Shown here: one piece after another, positions 1-12,058 of the stretch
Layout of the letters: each line of letters begins with the position of its first letter
Position numbering within the stretch: the first letter of the stretch is position 1
NCBI GenBank assembly: GCA_034770075.1
Contig: JAVJAP010000103.1
Location: 310,001-374,000 of the forward strand
Direction: 5' to 3'
Source of the DNA: Aralia elata
Lineage: Eukaryota > Streptophyta > Magnoliopsida > Apiales > Araliaceae
Length of the DNA stretch: 64,000 bases
Program-made: the position numbers and the translations under genes
The notes under the pieces: model-generated
What the model was told of the DNA's origin: nothing
The model's database searches: none
Seen by the model: only the letters and a program-made list of their open reading frames with translations

Positions 1-52
1 TTCATCGTGAGCACCAAATTCGAGGTATTGGTACCTGAATTTGGGGGTGTCA
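1..52 (+). mobile_element. 3' terminus of a Tekay-like LTR nested in element A's 5' LTR
   Basis: These bases read like the terminal 50 bp of a Tekay-type LTR: they share the gtgarcaccaaat start, an ag-gtayctrratttg middle and the gggggtgtcac end seen at 9150-9199. From base 53 the sequence switches abruptly to an internal part of element A's LTR (compare about 8415 onward). The simplest reading is that a related element lies just outside the window, inserted in A's left LTR. The target duplication cannot be checked because the other end is not visible. Confidence 0.6.
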
Positions 53-844
53 CTGATGAGCGTTCCAAAGATTTAGAATATTTTGAAATTGTTCCAAACC
101 AAGTTCCTTTTGGTACGGAATTTGATGTTAAACTGAGATGAACAACCCTAATATAGGGGATTAATTACGCGACAGCGTTAAAATGTTTGTGCACAATACA
201 TTGTACAAAGGGCTGACCCCCTTGAGTACGAGATGAATAGTCCATAGTCTTCATGACTGTTAAAGGTTACGGTAGAGATACTTGATAACCTAGGACACAG
301 TTCGAGGTCTTATGACCCTCAGATACAATTTTAATCTTGAATCTATATTCAGTTCTTGAGCTAAGCTTTCTATTGAGCTTTCAGATCTTTGATTTGTTAT
401 TGATTGATTTCAGAAAAATTATTACTCCCCAGTTAAGATTTATTCCAATAATCATATAAATGTTATTGTTTTCATACTTGTGGGCAATTGTTTGCTCACC
501 CTTGCATAAAACATTGCAGCCAAACCTGAAAAGTCGGATGAGCCATCCATTAGCAAGGGCAAGGGCAAGGGCAAGATGAGTAAATGAAGAAGTTTATTTT
601 ATTATGATTTAGTTCTTTGTAATAAGACTTATTTAATATTATGTTTAAATTCTGCATTGATGTAATAAAGGTATATGACCTGGGATTTATTTACTTAAGA
701 GATTTAAGTTGTAACCCTTTTGTGGGAAGATGATTTATTCAGTTTAATTATGTTATATTTTGTAATGGGTAGTTAGTCTTGAATGAATGATATAGTGAAC
801 ACCAAATCTGAGGAATTGAAGTACCTAGATTTGCGGGTGTCACA
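53..844 (+). repeat. Element A 5' LTR, 3' portion
   Basis: Matches 8415-9199 of A's 3' LTR almost base for base (gatgaacaaccctaatatag, lysine/glycine-rich coding-like gcaagggcaagggcaag stretch, and the gggtgtcaca end). The upstream two thirds of the LTR are missing because another LTR end abuts at base 52. The few scattered differences from the 3' LTR, including one extra gcaagg repeat here, suggest a fairly old insertion. Confidence 0.85.
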
Positions 845-847
845 GGT

Positions 848-860
848 TGGTATCAGAGCC
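848..860 (+). other. Primer-binding site, tRNA-iMet type (element A)
   Basis: TGGTATCAGAGCC lies 3 bases after the LTR end at 844. It matches the usual plant tRNA-iMet primer site of Ty3/gypsy and Ty1/copia elements. Confidence 0.9.
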
Positions 861-1082
861 TGTAGGTTATGAACCTTTAGATGGGGAAAACCTTAGGGTA
901 GTAGCCTTTTAGAAGATAGAAAATATAGTGGTGATAAACTCTTGTCGAGTTCTAAGGAAAGGATTACGGAAATTCATAAAAGACAATAAAATGATTACGT
1001 GTTATGTGCTTTCTTGATAACAAACTTATGTGCTCGCGAGTAGTATCGAATAGTAATTAAAACTTAAAATTTTGATGGCAAG

Positions 1083-1910
1083 ATGACTGATATAGGAGGA
1101 TCCAACCAGGCTAGGGATGAGGAGTCCCAAGATATTCATGTAGTTCGGGAGCAGCTAGTGCAGAGGGAGCCATCCCCATTGATCACAGTTGTAGGCCCTG
1201 AGTACGAGCCTGAGTCAGATCCTGAGGAGGATCCTGAGGAGGTTGAAGAGGAGGAAGAAGACCCTGAGGAGATACCACTATCTTCTTTAGGTGTTCAGAT
1301 GTTTGAGCAGGTGTATGACCACAACATAGAGTTGTAGGATAGAGTGGAGGAGCTGGAGGAACAGATGGCTGAGCGATAGACTGTTCTGGAGCAGAAGAAC
1401 GGTGAGATTGAGGAGATTGATATACGTCTTGGGGACGTGGAATGGAAGTTGGTTCATGTAGAGAGCCAAAAGAAGGAGTTAGAAGATCAAGTTGTGGAAT
1501 GTCAAGCCACTCTGGAGCAGAAGGATGTCGAGATCCAAGACCTTTCATCACGTCTTGCAGAGGTCGAGCAGAGATTAGCTCAGTCTGAGTACCGACGAGG
1601 TCGGTTATTGGCTAGAAATGAAATTGTACGAGATGAATTGAAAGAGGAAACAACTAAGCGGGCGAGAGCTGAACACGTTTGGTTGAGGGAGGCAAATCGC
1701 GCAGATCGTATTGAATGTGAGGTGCGGTCAAAGACGACCAAGATTGATGAGATGGAGTATATTTTTCACACCACAATCGATAGAACTCAGGATCATCGTC
1801 ATCCAGTGCAGTTCGATGATCAACCTCGGTATATGATGGATCGAAGGATGATGACTCGTATTATGGAGCAAGAACGCGAGGAAGCTGTGCGCCATGGAAT
1901 GTCATCGTAG
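1083..1910 (+). pseudogene. Accessory coiled-coil ORF upstream of gag (element A)
   Basis: A 275-codon frame lies between the primer-binding site and gag. Its N-terminus is Pro/Glu/Asp-rich (PEEDPEE-type repeats around residues 40-60). A long Glu/Arg/Gln heptad region (about residues 95-225) is predicted to form a coiled coil. The tail is basic (DRRMMTRIMEQERE). Two in-frame TAG stops at 1335 and 1377 replace CAG codons that are intact in the homologous ORF of element B (41319-42152). The ORF has its own ATG, is separated from gag by about 290 bp, and carries no motif of Gag, Pol or Env. Extra ORFs are known in several plant Ty3 lineages. The function of this one is unknown; a nucleic-acid-binding or oligomerising partner of Gag is only a guess. 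Confidence 0.7.
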
Positions 1911-2201
1911 ATTATGTCTAGATATGCTAGTATGAAAATCTATGAAGTTAATAAGTTGTAAATCCCAGTTTTGTATAACGGGATAGAATAATGATGTAAT
2001 CCTGTAATTTTATGATTTCAGGATATATGATATAAGCAACTATGATGTTATCTATGTTATGTTTTAAAACAATAAATGAATAAAATACGAAAGTTTATCA
2101 GATGTGCTATGTGTTAAGTGTTATTTATAAATGTTTAAGTTAAGACTTAAATGCTTAAGTAATTGGGCAAAAATCTATTAATGTGAATTCTTGACAATAA
2201 G

Positions 2202-5200
2202 ATGCCGCCAAGACGACAAACCCGTCAACAGACCCCTAAGGGATCCACCAATAACAACGAAGAAGCCAACGCTAATCCAATGCAGCAGCTGGTAAACTTG
2301 CTAACAGGAGCATTTGCGAATCAACCTCAAGCTCAGGCCACGACTTTCAAAGACTTCAAGGCTATTGGACCCACAGAATTTCAAGGGTCTATGAATCCGA
2401 TTGAAGCACAAACTTGGGTCATGGAGATGGAGAAAGTGTTTGATGTCACTAGGGTTAACGAGGACTAGAAGACTGAATTTGCGACATTCATGCTAAAATC
2501 AGAAGCAAGTTACTGGTGGCAAGCTAATAAAACTAGAGGTGGTCAGGGGATATTACTGTGGGAGCGATTTAAGGGGATGTTTTTCGATACTTTTTTTCCG
2601 GCAAGCGCACAGAATCAGATGGAGTTGCAATTTCTGGAGTTGAAGCAAGGTACGATAACGGTGCCTGAGTATGCTGCAAGATTTAACGAGTTGGCGAGGT
2701 TTGCGCCATATGAAGTTAATACGGATGAGCGAAAGGCTAGAAGGTTTGAGCAGGGACTGAAGCCCTGGCTGTATAGCCGAGTTTCGATGTTTCAACTGAA
2801 TTGATTTGCGGCAGTATTAGAAAAGGCGATTATCGCTGAAGGGGGGAGTGATGCTCAGTCTTAATACAATAAAGAGCAGAAGAAAAAGAAGAGTGAGAAT
2901 GATAATAAGGCAAGTGGTAGCCATGGTGGCAACAATCAAAAGAGAAAGTGGAGTGATAGTAACTCTGGTGGCACTCAGCCAGGAAATAAGAAAAAGAAGG
3001 TGGAGGCATGCAGTACCTGTGGAAAGAATCATGTGGGTGTTTGTTTGAAAGGTAAGAGGGTATGCTTTAACTGCGGACAAGAGGTTCATATCGCACCAAA
3101 TTATCCTAGTCTGAAGAAGCGCGCATGTTTTATTTGCGGGTCGAAGGATCACTTTGCTCGAGATTGCCCTAAGAAAGCTATAGGAAGTGCAAGTGGAGGA
3201 AAGGGAAGCGGTGGTGGAGGCAATTTAACTATCACTGGACCGACGTCGTCCAATCGACCTACCGCTCGAACATTCAACATAACGGTGCAGGATGCTGTGC
3301 AGTCAAAGGATGTAGTGTCAGATATCATTCCGGTCAATAGTGTAAATGCTTACGTATTATTTGATTCGGGTGCTACTTGTTCATTTATTTCCGATGATTT
3401 TGCTAGGAAATTAGAGTTACCTCAGGAAGAGTTAGCTATGAATATAGAAATTACGAATAGGGATGTGATTCCTGTTAAGTTTATCCACAAGAACTGTCAG
3501 ATAGATATTATGGGTCATGTGATGACGGTAAATTTAATTCCAATTCGCCTTGGGGAGTTTGACGTTATTCTAGGTATGGATTGGTTGTTCGATCATGGGG
3601 CAATTATTGATTGCCAAAAGAAGTGTGTGAACCTTATGACTCTGTCAAAGGTAGTGTTTTATGGCAGCAAGTCGCCTAGACAAGCGAGTTGTCTGACGAT
3701 GATGCAGGCCAGGAAGATGTTGAGGCAAGGATTTGTAGGATATCTTTGCATTGATTATAGAGAGTTGAACAAGGTCACGATTAAAAATAAGTATCCGTTG
3801 CCAAGGATCGATGACCTGTTCGATCAGCTGAAGGGAGCTAGATATTTTTCAAAGATAGATCTACGAAGTGGGTCCCATGAGTTAAAGGTGAGGAAGGAAG
3901 ACATACCAAAGACAGCGTTTCGAACTAGATATGGTCATTATGAGTTTTTGGTTATGTCATTTGGTTTAGCAAATGCACCTGCAACATTTATGGATTTAAT
4001 GAATAGAGTGTTTAAACCATTTTTGGAAAAATTCATAGTGGTATTCATATATGATATTCTAGTATATTCCAAAACTCAGGAAGAGCATGTGGAACACTTG
4101 AAGGTGACTTTGGAAGCGTTAATGAGGGAGAAATTGTATGCGAAATTCTCCAAATGTGAATTTTGGTTGGATCGTGTCCAATTCCTTGGGCATGTTATTG
4201 ATAGAGACGGGATTTCGGTGGATCCGACGAAAGTGGAAGCTGTAATGAACTGGGATCAGCTGAAAACACCGTCAGAAGTAAGGAGTTTCTTGGGATTGGC
4301 GGGTTATTATAGTCGTTTTATTTAAGATTTCTCCAGGATCGCCACTCCGTTGACGAATTTGACAAGAAAATCAGTGAAGTTCGTTTGGACCGAGAAGTGT
4401 GAAGAAAGTTTCCAAGAATTAAAGAAGAGATTAAGTACGGCACCTGTGTTGTCTTTGCCGGATGACACAGAAAATTTTGTGGTGTATGGTGACGCATCGC
4501 ATAAAGGACTTGGTTGTGTGTTTATGCAAACGGTAAGGTTATTACATATGCATCGCGCCAATTAAAAGACTATGAAAAAGGGTATCTGACCTATGATTTG
4601 GAGTTAGCAGCCGTGGTATTTGCTTTGAAAATTTGGAGGCATTATCTCTATGGGGAGAAGTGTGAGATATACACAGACCATAAAAGCCTGAAATATATTT
4701 TCATACAGAATGATTTGAATATGCATCAGATGAGGTGGTTGGAGCTTATCAAGGATTATGACTGTGAGATTCTTTATCATCCGGGTAAAGTTAACGTGGT
4801 TGCCGACGCTTTGAGTAGGAAGGGTCGAGAAAAGTTGTTTTTGTTAACTGCTCAGGAGAAGCTCATAGAGGAAATGGCAAAATTGGAGTTAGAGGTGAAG
4901 TGTCTGGCGGAGCCGAATGAAAAATTGTTCCAGATGGAAACCCAACCAACTTTGGTGGATAGAGTGAAGGAAGCGCAACTCCAGGATGAGGAGTGTATTA
5001 GTATACGGAAAAGAGTGCTCGAAGGTGAGGAGCTTAAATATAAAATTGATACTGAAGGGTTGCTTAGATTTAAAGGAAGAATCTGGGTTTCGTTAGTGCT
5101 GGAGATCAGAGAGGAGATTTTGAACGAAACTCATAGTTCAAAATTTTCGATTCACTCGGGAAGTACAAAGATGTACCAGGATCTTCGCCAACATTTCTGG

Positions 5201-6379
5201 TGGCCAAACATGAAAAGGAAAGTTGCTGAGTGTGTTGCAAAGTGCTTAACTTATCAGAAAGTCAAAGCAGAGCATCAACGACCAAGTGGTTTGTTACAGC
5301 CCTTAGAGATACCAGAATGGAAGTGGGAGCATATCACGATGGACTTCGTGGTAGGGCTTCCAACTACTTAAAAGGGTTGTGACGCAATATGGGTTATAGT
5401 GGACCGACCAACGAAATCAGTGCATTTCTTGCCAATCAAAATCAGATTCATTTTGGATCAGCTGGCGAAGTTATACGTCGAGGAGATTATCTCAAGGCAC
5501 GGAGTTCCAGTATTAATAGTGTCAGACAGAGGTCCACGTTTCACATCAAAATTTTGGAGGAGTCTGCAAGCTTGTTTGGGGACGCAGTTGAGAATGAGTA
5601 CTGCGTATCATCCTCAAACCGATGGTTAGAGTAAAAGAACAATTCAAATGTTAGAGGATATGTTAAGGGCGTGCGTCATGGATTTTAAAGGCAACTGGGA
5701 TGATCATTTATCTCTGGTCGAGTTTGCTTATAACAATAGTCATCACGCAAGTATTGGCATGCCGCCCTACGAAGCATTGTACAGAAGAAAGTGAAGAACT
5801 CAGTTATGTTGGGATGAGGTTGGTGAACGTCGACTATTGGGACCCGAGCTAGTACAACAAACTGCTGAAATCGTCAAGGTGATAAGAGCCAGATTGTTAG
5901 CTGCTCAAGACAGACAGAAGAAATACGCAGATAAGCACCGGCAGAATAGAGAATTTGACGTCGGCAGTTTTGTATTTCTCAAAGTATCTCCCTAGAAGGG
6001 GAAGATCAGATTTGGCAAAAAAGGTAAGTTGAGCCCGAGATTTATTGGACCCTTTGAGCTGTTGAAAAGAGTAGGAGAAGTGGCTTATGAGGTAGCTTTA
6101 CCTCCTGAGTTAGACCACATTCACAATGTCTTCCATATATCGGTGCTACGACCGTATAAGCCCGATTATAAACATGTAATCGAATATGAACCAATACAAT
6201 TTGAGAAAGATTTACCCTATGAAGAGGTACCTGTACAGATAATAGACAGGAAAGAGCAGGTTCTCAGAAATAAAGTGATACCTTCTGTTAAGGTAATTTG
6301 GAGGAACCACAGTGCTGAAGAAGCTACGTGGGAACTCGAAGAGAAAATGATGCAAAGTTATCCTCAATTATTTATTTAA
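2202..6379 (+). pseudogene. gag-pol polyprotein of Tekay-like Ty3/gypsy element A
   Basis: One long frame, now broken. Gag begins MPPRRQTRQQTP; two CCHC-type knuckles follow near 3070-3175 (CFNCGQEVHIAPNY, whose last Cys is Tyr, and CFICGSKDHFARDC). The protease active site is DSGATCSF near 3362. RT runs about 3745-4325, RNase H 4440-4830, the integrase zinc region about 5150-5270, the integrase core 5340-5700, and a chromodomain-like tail 6225-6375. In-frame stops occur at 2466, 2802, 2862, 4323, 5369, 5627, 5792 and 5993, with a one-base loss near 4530 in RNase H. The RT catalytic pair is Tyr-Asp instead of Asp-Asp (codon 4050). Relative to element B a 309-bp in-frame piece is missing at 3745. 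Order PR-RT-RH-INT plus chromodomain places it among chromoviruses; Tekay (Del) is my best clade guess. Confidence 0.9.
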
Positions 6380-6391
6380 TCTTTATATCGC

Positions 6392-6489
6392 GATTCTGGG
6401 GACAGAATCTTTGTAAGAAGGGGAGAATGTAACGGACGAATTAATTACGTTGTGATTCTGGAGACATAATCCTTTTAAGGAGGGAAGGA
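6392..6489 (+). other. Duplicated polypurine tract region (element A)
   Basis: Two diverged copies of a 62-bp unit, each with gattctgg, a purine run and TGTAACG (6428 and 6490). The second purine run, AAGGAGGGAAGGA (6477-6489), directly abuts the LTR. Element B's 5' LTR begins with the second form (TGTAACGAATGC), so the second tract is the functional one and the first is a decoy or relic. Confidence 0.75.
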
Positions 6490-9199
6490 TGTAACGAATG
6501 CGGTTTTTGTGGATAAATAAAAATATTTATTGGGTTATATAAATATTTTTGTCAATATATTTATTGAGTAAAATAAATAATTTATAAAGTTATTGTGGAA
6601 TAGTTCATGTTAAGTGTAACTATGTTAAATGTTATTTAAATGTGTTTTGATGTGATTATTCTAATTTAATTTAATAATTAAATTAGATGATTAAATGATT
6701 TATTTGAATAAAGATTTTTTTTGAATAAGATAATTTATTTGGTGTTATTGTTATTGGTCAAATAGATATTGTTAATTAAGTTAGTAAGGTTTAATTGAAT
6801 TTATTTAATAATAAGTTTAATTAAATTAAAAGTGTGACAATTAAAACTATATAGTATAATGAGTTATTAAAATAAATGGAAAAGAGTTTTATTTTAGTTA
6901 AACCAAACAAGGCCTTGTGACCCTTGGTTGGTAAATATAGATTATTTTGTAATTGAGTTTACCAAACAAGGCCTAACTCTTGGTTTCTACAACTGACTAA
7001 TTAAAAACTAAGTACGTTAAAAAACTAAAAGTTGTTAGTTGTTTTCTAAAGCTTAAAGAAGAAAGAGCAGAGCTTTGAGAGTTTAGAGAAAATTGAGAGT
7101 TTGAGAGTTTTGTGAATTGAGAATGAGAAGGAAGAGAATTGCTAAGCTAAAGAAATCATCTTGTATAGCTTAAAGGTATAATCCTTTTTAAAAGTTCTTC
7201 ACTGTATTCTTATTACTTTACTTTACTGTATGTGAATTCATATGCTAAATACATGAATTACTTGGTTGTAATTGATAGTAAGCATGTATTAGTGATTATG
7301 TGAAGTTTATAAACCAATTTGTGGGAATTAATCTATGAAAGGATGATTTTAAATAGAGTTTTTGGTTTTATAGAGTTTCACTTTCATGTATGGCATATAT
7401 GTATGAAAATTGATGTTCAATTTGATTATTAATTTGTAAATTGACTTTGATTGTGTTCATATGATGAAAAACGAAAAGAATGCAAGTAGAATGGATTAAA
7501 ATAGTTTAGAGATGAATTCACAGTGTTTGATTTCATTAAAATGGCCAAAACATGATTATTTTGTTCAAACAGTGAATTTTTGAATTTAAATTGGTTGATT
7601 ATGCGTTTATAATAGTTAGAATTGTTAGAAACATGATGGGTAATTGTTTTACATCACGTTTGACATCAGGGTATGTCTATTTTATGTATCGGATGATAGA
7701 ATTTGGAAAATTTGGTCTGAAATTGTACTGGTTCGCGAACTGTAGAAGGTGACAGTCGAGTCTACCGCCCCGACGGTAGAAATGAACTGGAATTCTAGCC
7801 CCGACGGCATAATTGAACTAGATTCCTCGCCCCGGCGACGGTTTTGTTATGAAATCCACCGCCCCGGCGATGGGACAATAACTGAAAATTTTTATTTGTT
7901 TTGTGATCTTGCTATGTTGCTACGTGCATGTTTAGAACCTATAATAAGGTATTAAGTGACTAATGAGATACCACGATGGTTGTTAAGCAAGTACTTGTTG
8001 ATTATCGAATGACAATCGAGATGTTACAATGAAATAGGATAAGAACGAATCTTAAAGTGTATATAATTTTGTAACTAATTATTGTTACCGTTTTTATAAT
8101 CGAAATGTATAGGTTGATTAAGGAACGTGAATTATTTAAATCTGTAATCTACGCTCGAGGCAAGTTTTTCACCCTTAATCTTATTATTTCATTTAAAGCA
8201 AGTTTAATTTCATTGAGCAAACTTATTAACCTTAGCTTATTGTTATTCAAGCAAGGTTGTTATCATGTCAAGTACCTATGTATTATTCAAGTCATTTGTT
8301 ATTCGATCATTGATCATTATTCAGACTTTGATTATAAATTCTATTGTACAACTTGATTGTTGAATCAAATGCTTTAGTGACTAGCAAACCCGTATTGATT
8401 CAGCTAGTCCTTAGTTGATGAGCCTTCCAAAGATTTAGAATATTTTAAAATTGTTTCAAACCAAGTTCCTTTTGGTACGGAATCGGATGTTAAACTGAGA
8501 TGAATAACCCTAATATAGGGGATTAATTACGCGACATCGTTAAAATGTTTGTGCACAATACATTGTACAAAGGGCTGATCCCCTTGAGTACGAGATGAAT
8601 AGTCCATAGTCTTCATGACTATTAAAGGTTAAGGTAGAGATACTTGATAACCTAGGACACAGTTCGAGGTCTTATGACCTCATATACACTTTTAATCTTA
8701 AATCTATATTCAGTTCTTGAGCTAAGTTTTCTATTGAGCTTTCAGATCTTTGATTTGTTATTGATTGACTTCAGAAAAATTATTACTCCCCAGTTAAGAT
8801 TTATTTTAATAATCATATAAATATTATTGTTTTCATACTTGTGGGTAATTGTTTGCTTACCCTTGCATAAAACATTGCAGCTAAACCTGAAAAGTCGGAT
8901 GAGCCGTCCACTAGCAAGGGCAAGGGCAAGATGAGCAAATGAAGAAGTCTATTTTATTATGATTCAGTTCTTTGTAGTAAGACTTATTTAATATTATGTT
9001 TAAATTCCGCATTGATGTAATAAAGGTAGATGACCTGGAATTTGTTTACTTAAGAGATTTAAGTTGTAACCCTTTTGTGGGAAGATGATTTATTCAGTTT
9101 AATTATGTTAGCTTTTGTCATGGGTAGTTAGTATTGAATGAATGATATAGTGAACACCAAATCTGAGGAATTGAAGTACCTAGATTTGGGGGTGTCACA
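6490..9199 (+). repeat. Element A 3' LTR
   Basis: A 2.7-kb LTR from TGTAACGAATG to GGTGTCACA, following a polypurine tract. The 3' third matches 53-844. It is AT-rich, except for a cluster of GC-rich hairpins at 7761-7873. Length and termini fit Tekay-like elements. Small ORFs inside it (for example 7749-7955) look like chance frames. Confidence 0.9.
7761..7873 (+). promoter_or_regulatory. GC-rich hairpin cluster in element A LTR
   Basis: Four GCCCCGRCG motifs occur within about 110 bp of otherwise AT-rich LTR: 7761-7780, about 7797-7809, 7827-7841 and 7857-7873. The first is a perfect hairpin, TCTACCG, six-base loop, CGGTAGA. The same place in element B's LTR (39664) has TCTATCG and CGATAGA around the same loop. 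Role unknown. Confidence 0.5.
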
Positions 9200-9445
9200 A
9201 TAACAATTTCATTTTCTCGCGTAATAAATATATGCATTTCATTTTATTTTCCATATAAATGGAAATGTATTCAATAAAGAAAATTACAATTAAAATAAAT
9301 ATTCTCTCTTTATTAAAATAATTCAATGCTAGAATTTATTTTAATATCTTTTATTTAAAGTATACAATATTTTTGTATACTTAAACTAATTATTTCACTT
9401 CGTAATATAAATGGTTTCATAACAATTTATTCACACACAATAAAT

Positions 9446-9492
<47 letters not shown>

Positions 9493-11007
9493 ACGTATAA
9501 TAAAATACAAATTTATTTACCCAATTCTTATTTTAATATTTTTCGGGAAATTCGAATTATTTTCTTTTCCCTTCTATAAATTGTTTTCAACAATTTAACT
9601 GTAGTAAATATCATAATATATTCACTACATTAGAAACATACATACATTACATCCAATAACATATTATATAATTTCTTCAATAAAATGGTGGTTATACATT
9701 AAGTATATTTAATGCCACCAAGTTACCACATTAAAATAATTTAATATTATAAATTATTTTAACTTACTTTAATCTTACTCATCTCATTTCCTTTAAATAA
9801 ATTGTCCCTATAATTGCTTACATATAATAAATATATAATACTAATATATTTATTATACACCAAAAACATATATTGCATAGCTAATATTCACTTATGCAAT
9901 AAAATTTTACATAACATATCTAAATCTTGATTTTCATATATTTGGCTTGAATATGGTTTGTTGCATTCGTCAATTCGGTTTGCTGAATTTATCCATTAGT
10001 AATCTTATTCTTCAACCTTTCTATCGTTCACATTCTCTTTACATTCTTTCAAATATCAAACCATATAAGTTTTTCTAAAAAATTTTAATCATTCCTCTAC
10101 TTCCAATCTAGGTTTTATTCTTTAAACCTTTATTTAATCATTCAAAATTATTTATAAATCTCTTAAATTTTCGGGTTGTCACAATGAGTGAGTGCGTTTT
10201 ACGCTCCATCTTAACCTACCACATGATTCATTCCTTCAACTGGGGAAGGATTAAATTTTTTTATTTTTTAAAAAATTAACTAAGATTTTTTCCAAATTAT
10301 ATTCTCTCTCGTTTTGCACTTTAAGTTATGATCAAATAAGATATAGAGTTCATAAAATATCTTCCATAAGCATTTAACATATAAACTTCCTCAAAGTTAA
10401 AACTAGCTCAACCAATTGGATATGTGCATAAAAAAAATTAAAGGGTCTCAAATAAAAGCAAAACTAACAAAAAGCCAAAATCCAAACTAAGCAATATTTA
10501 TCCATTTTCTAAGAATTATTAAATTGAAATCAAAATTTCATCATTGACCAAAAAAACTTCAATTCAATTAATTCATTTTCCAAAAAGACACTACCTAAAA
10601 ACAGTACAACACCATTTTCGTAGGAAACATGATTGTACTTAGTATGTACAACAAGCCTTTAAACCCCAAAGTTACCCCAAGTGGACGAGTTGTGTCTCGT
10701 AAGGGTTTACGGTGAATATACCCACAAAATTCAAAAGTTAAAAAAAATAGACCAACACATCAAACAAAATACAGAAAGACCCTCAAACTTGAAACTGACA
10801 TTATCCCTAAAGCATGCAATAAAAGAAATTAATGCAAGAACTTCCCTAAAAATAGGTCAATTGTTGCTCTCCGCAACCGTCTCCTATTAACTGCTGAGGT
10901 GCATGATCTGGAAAAAAAAAATTAATCAAATTAACTACAACAAATATACAAGTTTAAATTAAGATCAACTTGATTGTAATGAATATGGAAAAACATTAGA
11001 AAATAAT
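9200..11007. other. AT-rich sequence without a recognised gene
   Basis: Very AT-rich. It contains a (TA)n tract at about 9454-9487. A gggttgtcaca sequence ending near 10183 resembles the end of a Ty3 LTR, so 9200-10183 may be the tail of an older LTR into which element A inserted. The open frame at 10681-10890 has no protein-like composition. The part nearest 11007 may be the residual 5' leader of the minus-strand element whose primer site follows. Confidence 0.4.
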
Positions 11008-11025
11008 TCCCCGGCAACGGCGCCA
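11008..11025 (-). other. Primer-binding site, tRNA-Asp type
   Basis: The plus strand reads TCCCCGGCAACGGCGCCA, the 3' end of plant tRNA-Asp including CCA. Read on the minus strand it is the primer site used by Athila-type Ty3 elements. It lies 6 bases from the LTR boundary at 11032. Only 18 bases of tRNA identity are present, so this is not a tRNA gene. Confidence 0.8.
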
Positions 11026-11031
11026 AAAACT

Positions 11032-12058
11032 TGTTGGTCGATTTTGCAATCAATAAATACGTGCAAGTATACACAGTTAACAAGAAAAAAAGTGATAAGT
11101 AGAGTATCGTTCCTACGAGGAATTAATTCTACTGATTTTTTAAACATCAATTTTTTATCAAGCCAATCTTATTTAAACATATGAATTAATTAAAAATAAC
11201 AATTAAACTAAATACTAAAAATAAATAAATAAATAATAAAATATAATTACATACATAAATAAATCTAAGAATTCAATTTTATTTCATGCTTCATTCAAAT
11301 CTCAGAACTCTCCATTTAATTATACGGTCACGATAAATTATTAACCGAGAATTCATTAGTATTTATATCCACCACAATGGGAATAGAATTAGAAAGGAAC
11401 AACCTAGCTAAATAACTCACTATATTCTTATGTGAATTAAATTAACAAAGATTTTAAGCACAGATTCTCTTTAGGTTACATATGGCATATAGGTATATTC
11501 CTATCCTATACACAAATTATGAATTTCATCCCATACAGAAAACACAAAGATATGGTATCACATGGCATTTATTGGCTTTTTCCCAACGCCTTTTACAATC
11601 CTAAAATAAGATTATTTATAGGAGTTTATTTTTCATAACCCTAATATAATTACAAACCTAATTAAAATTACATACATAGTATCCTAATTTTAATAAACTA
11701 CTGTATACAATTCCTTTTCCAAATCTACTATTCATTCACATGCAAAAAGTAGGCTTTAGAGCATCCAAATTCGACTAGGAATCAACAAAATTCAACTCCG
11801 CTCAAAAATAGAACGCGGGCTTTCTTCTGTATCCCAGCGCCCCGGCGCTGGGATTAGTACTAATTTAAGTGCCCTGGCGCTGGTCTTCATAAAAATTACC
11901 GAATTGCTATTACTTCCTTAAAAATTCCAGATTTGCCCCTCCTTTGCATTTTTCGACAAAATAACATAAAGACAAATAAAATACACTAAAATTACTTAAA
12001 GATAGAAAAATACTAAATTTAAAATTATCCAAATAATAGGTATAAAACCCACTCATCA
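11032..12058 (-). repeat. LTR of an Athila-like element, minus orientation
   Basis: Bounded by TGTTGG on the left and ACTCATCA on the right (minus-strand start TGATGAGTGGG), about 1.03 kb. The tRNA-Asp primer site lies just inside, so this is the 5' LTR of a minus-strand element. No gag-pol is recognisable to its left before element A, so the body is deleted or replaced. A perfect GC-rich hairpin is at 11833-11852. Family assignment rests on the primer site. Confidence 0.6.
11833..11852 (+). promoter_or_regulatory. GC-rich hairpin in the Athila-like LTR
   Basis: CCCAGCG, loop CCCCGG, CGCTGGG: a perfect 7-bp stem with the same loop as the hairpin in element B's LTR (39664-39683), although the two LTRs are otherwise unrelated. 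A weaker partner (gccctggcgctgg) follows near 11871. Confidence 0.5.

Noticed and set aside
7749..7955. 68-codon ORF in element A LTR
   Set aside because: The open frame comes from the GC-rich hairpin cluster; it is not conserved in element B.
11008..11025. Possible tRNA-Asp gene
   Set aside because: Only the last 18 bases of the tRNA are present, beside an LTR boundary; this is a primer-binding site.
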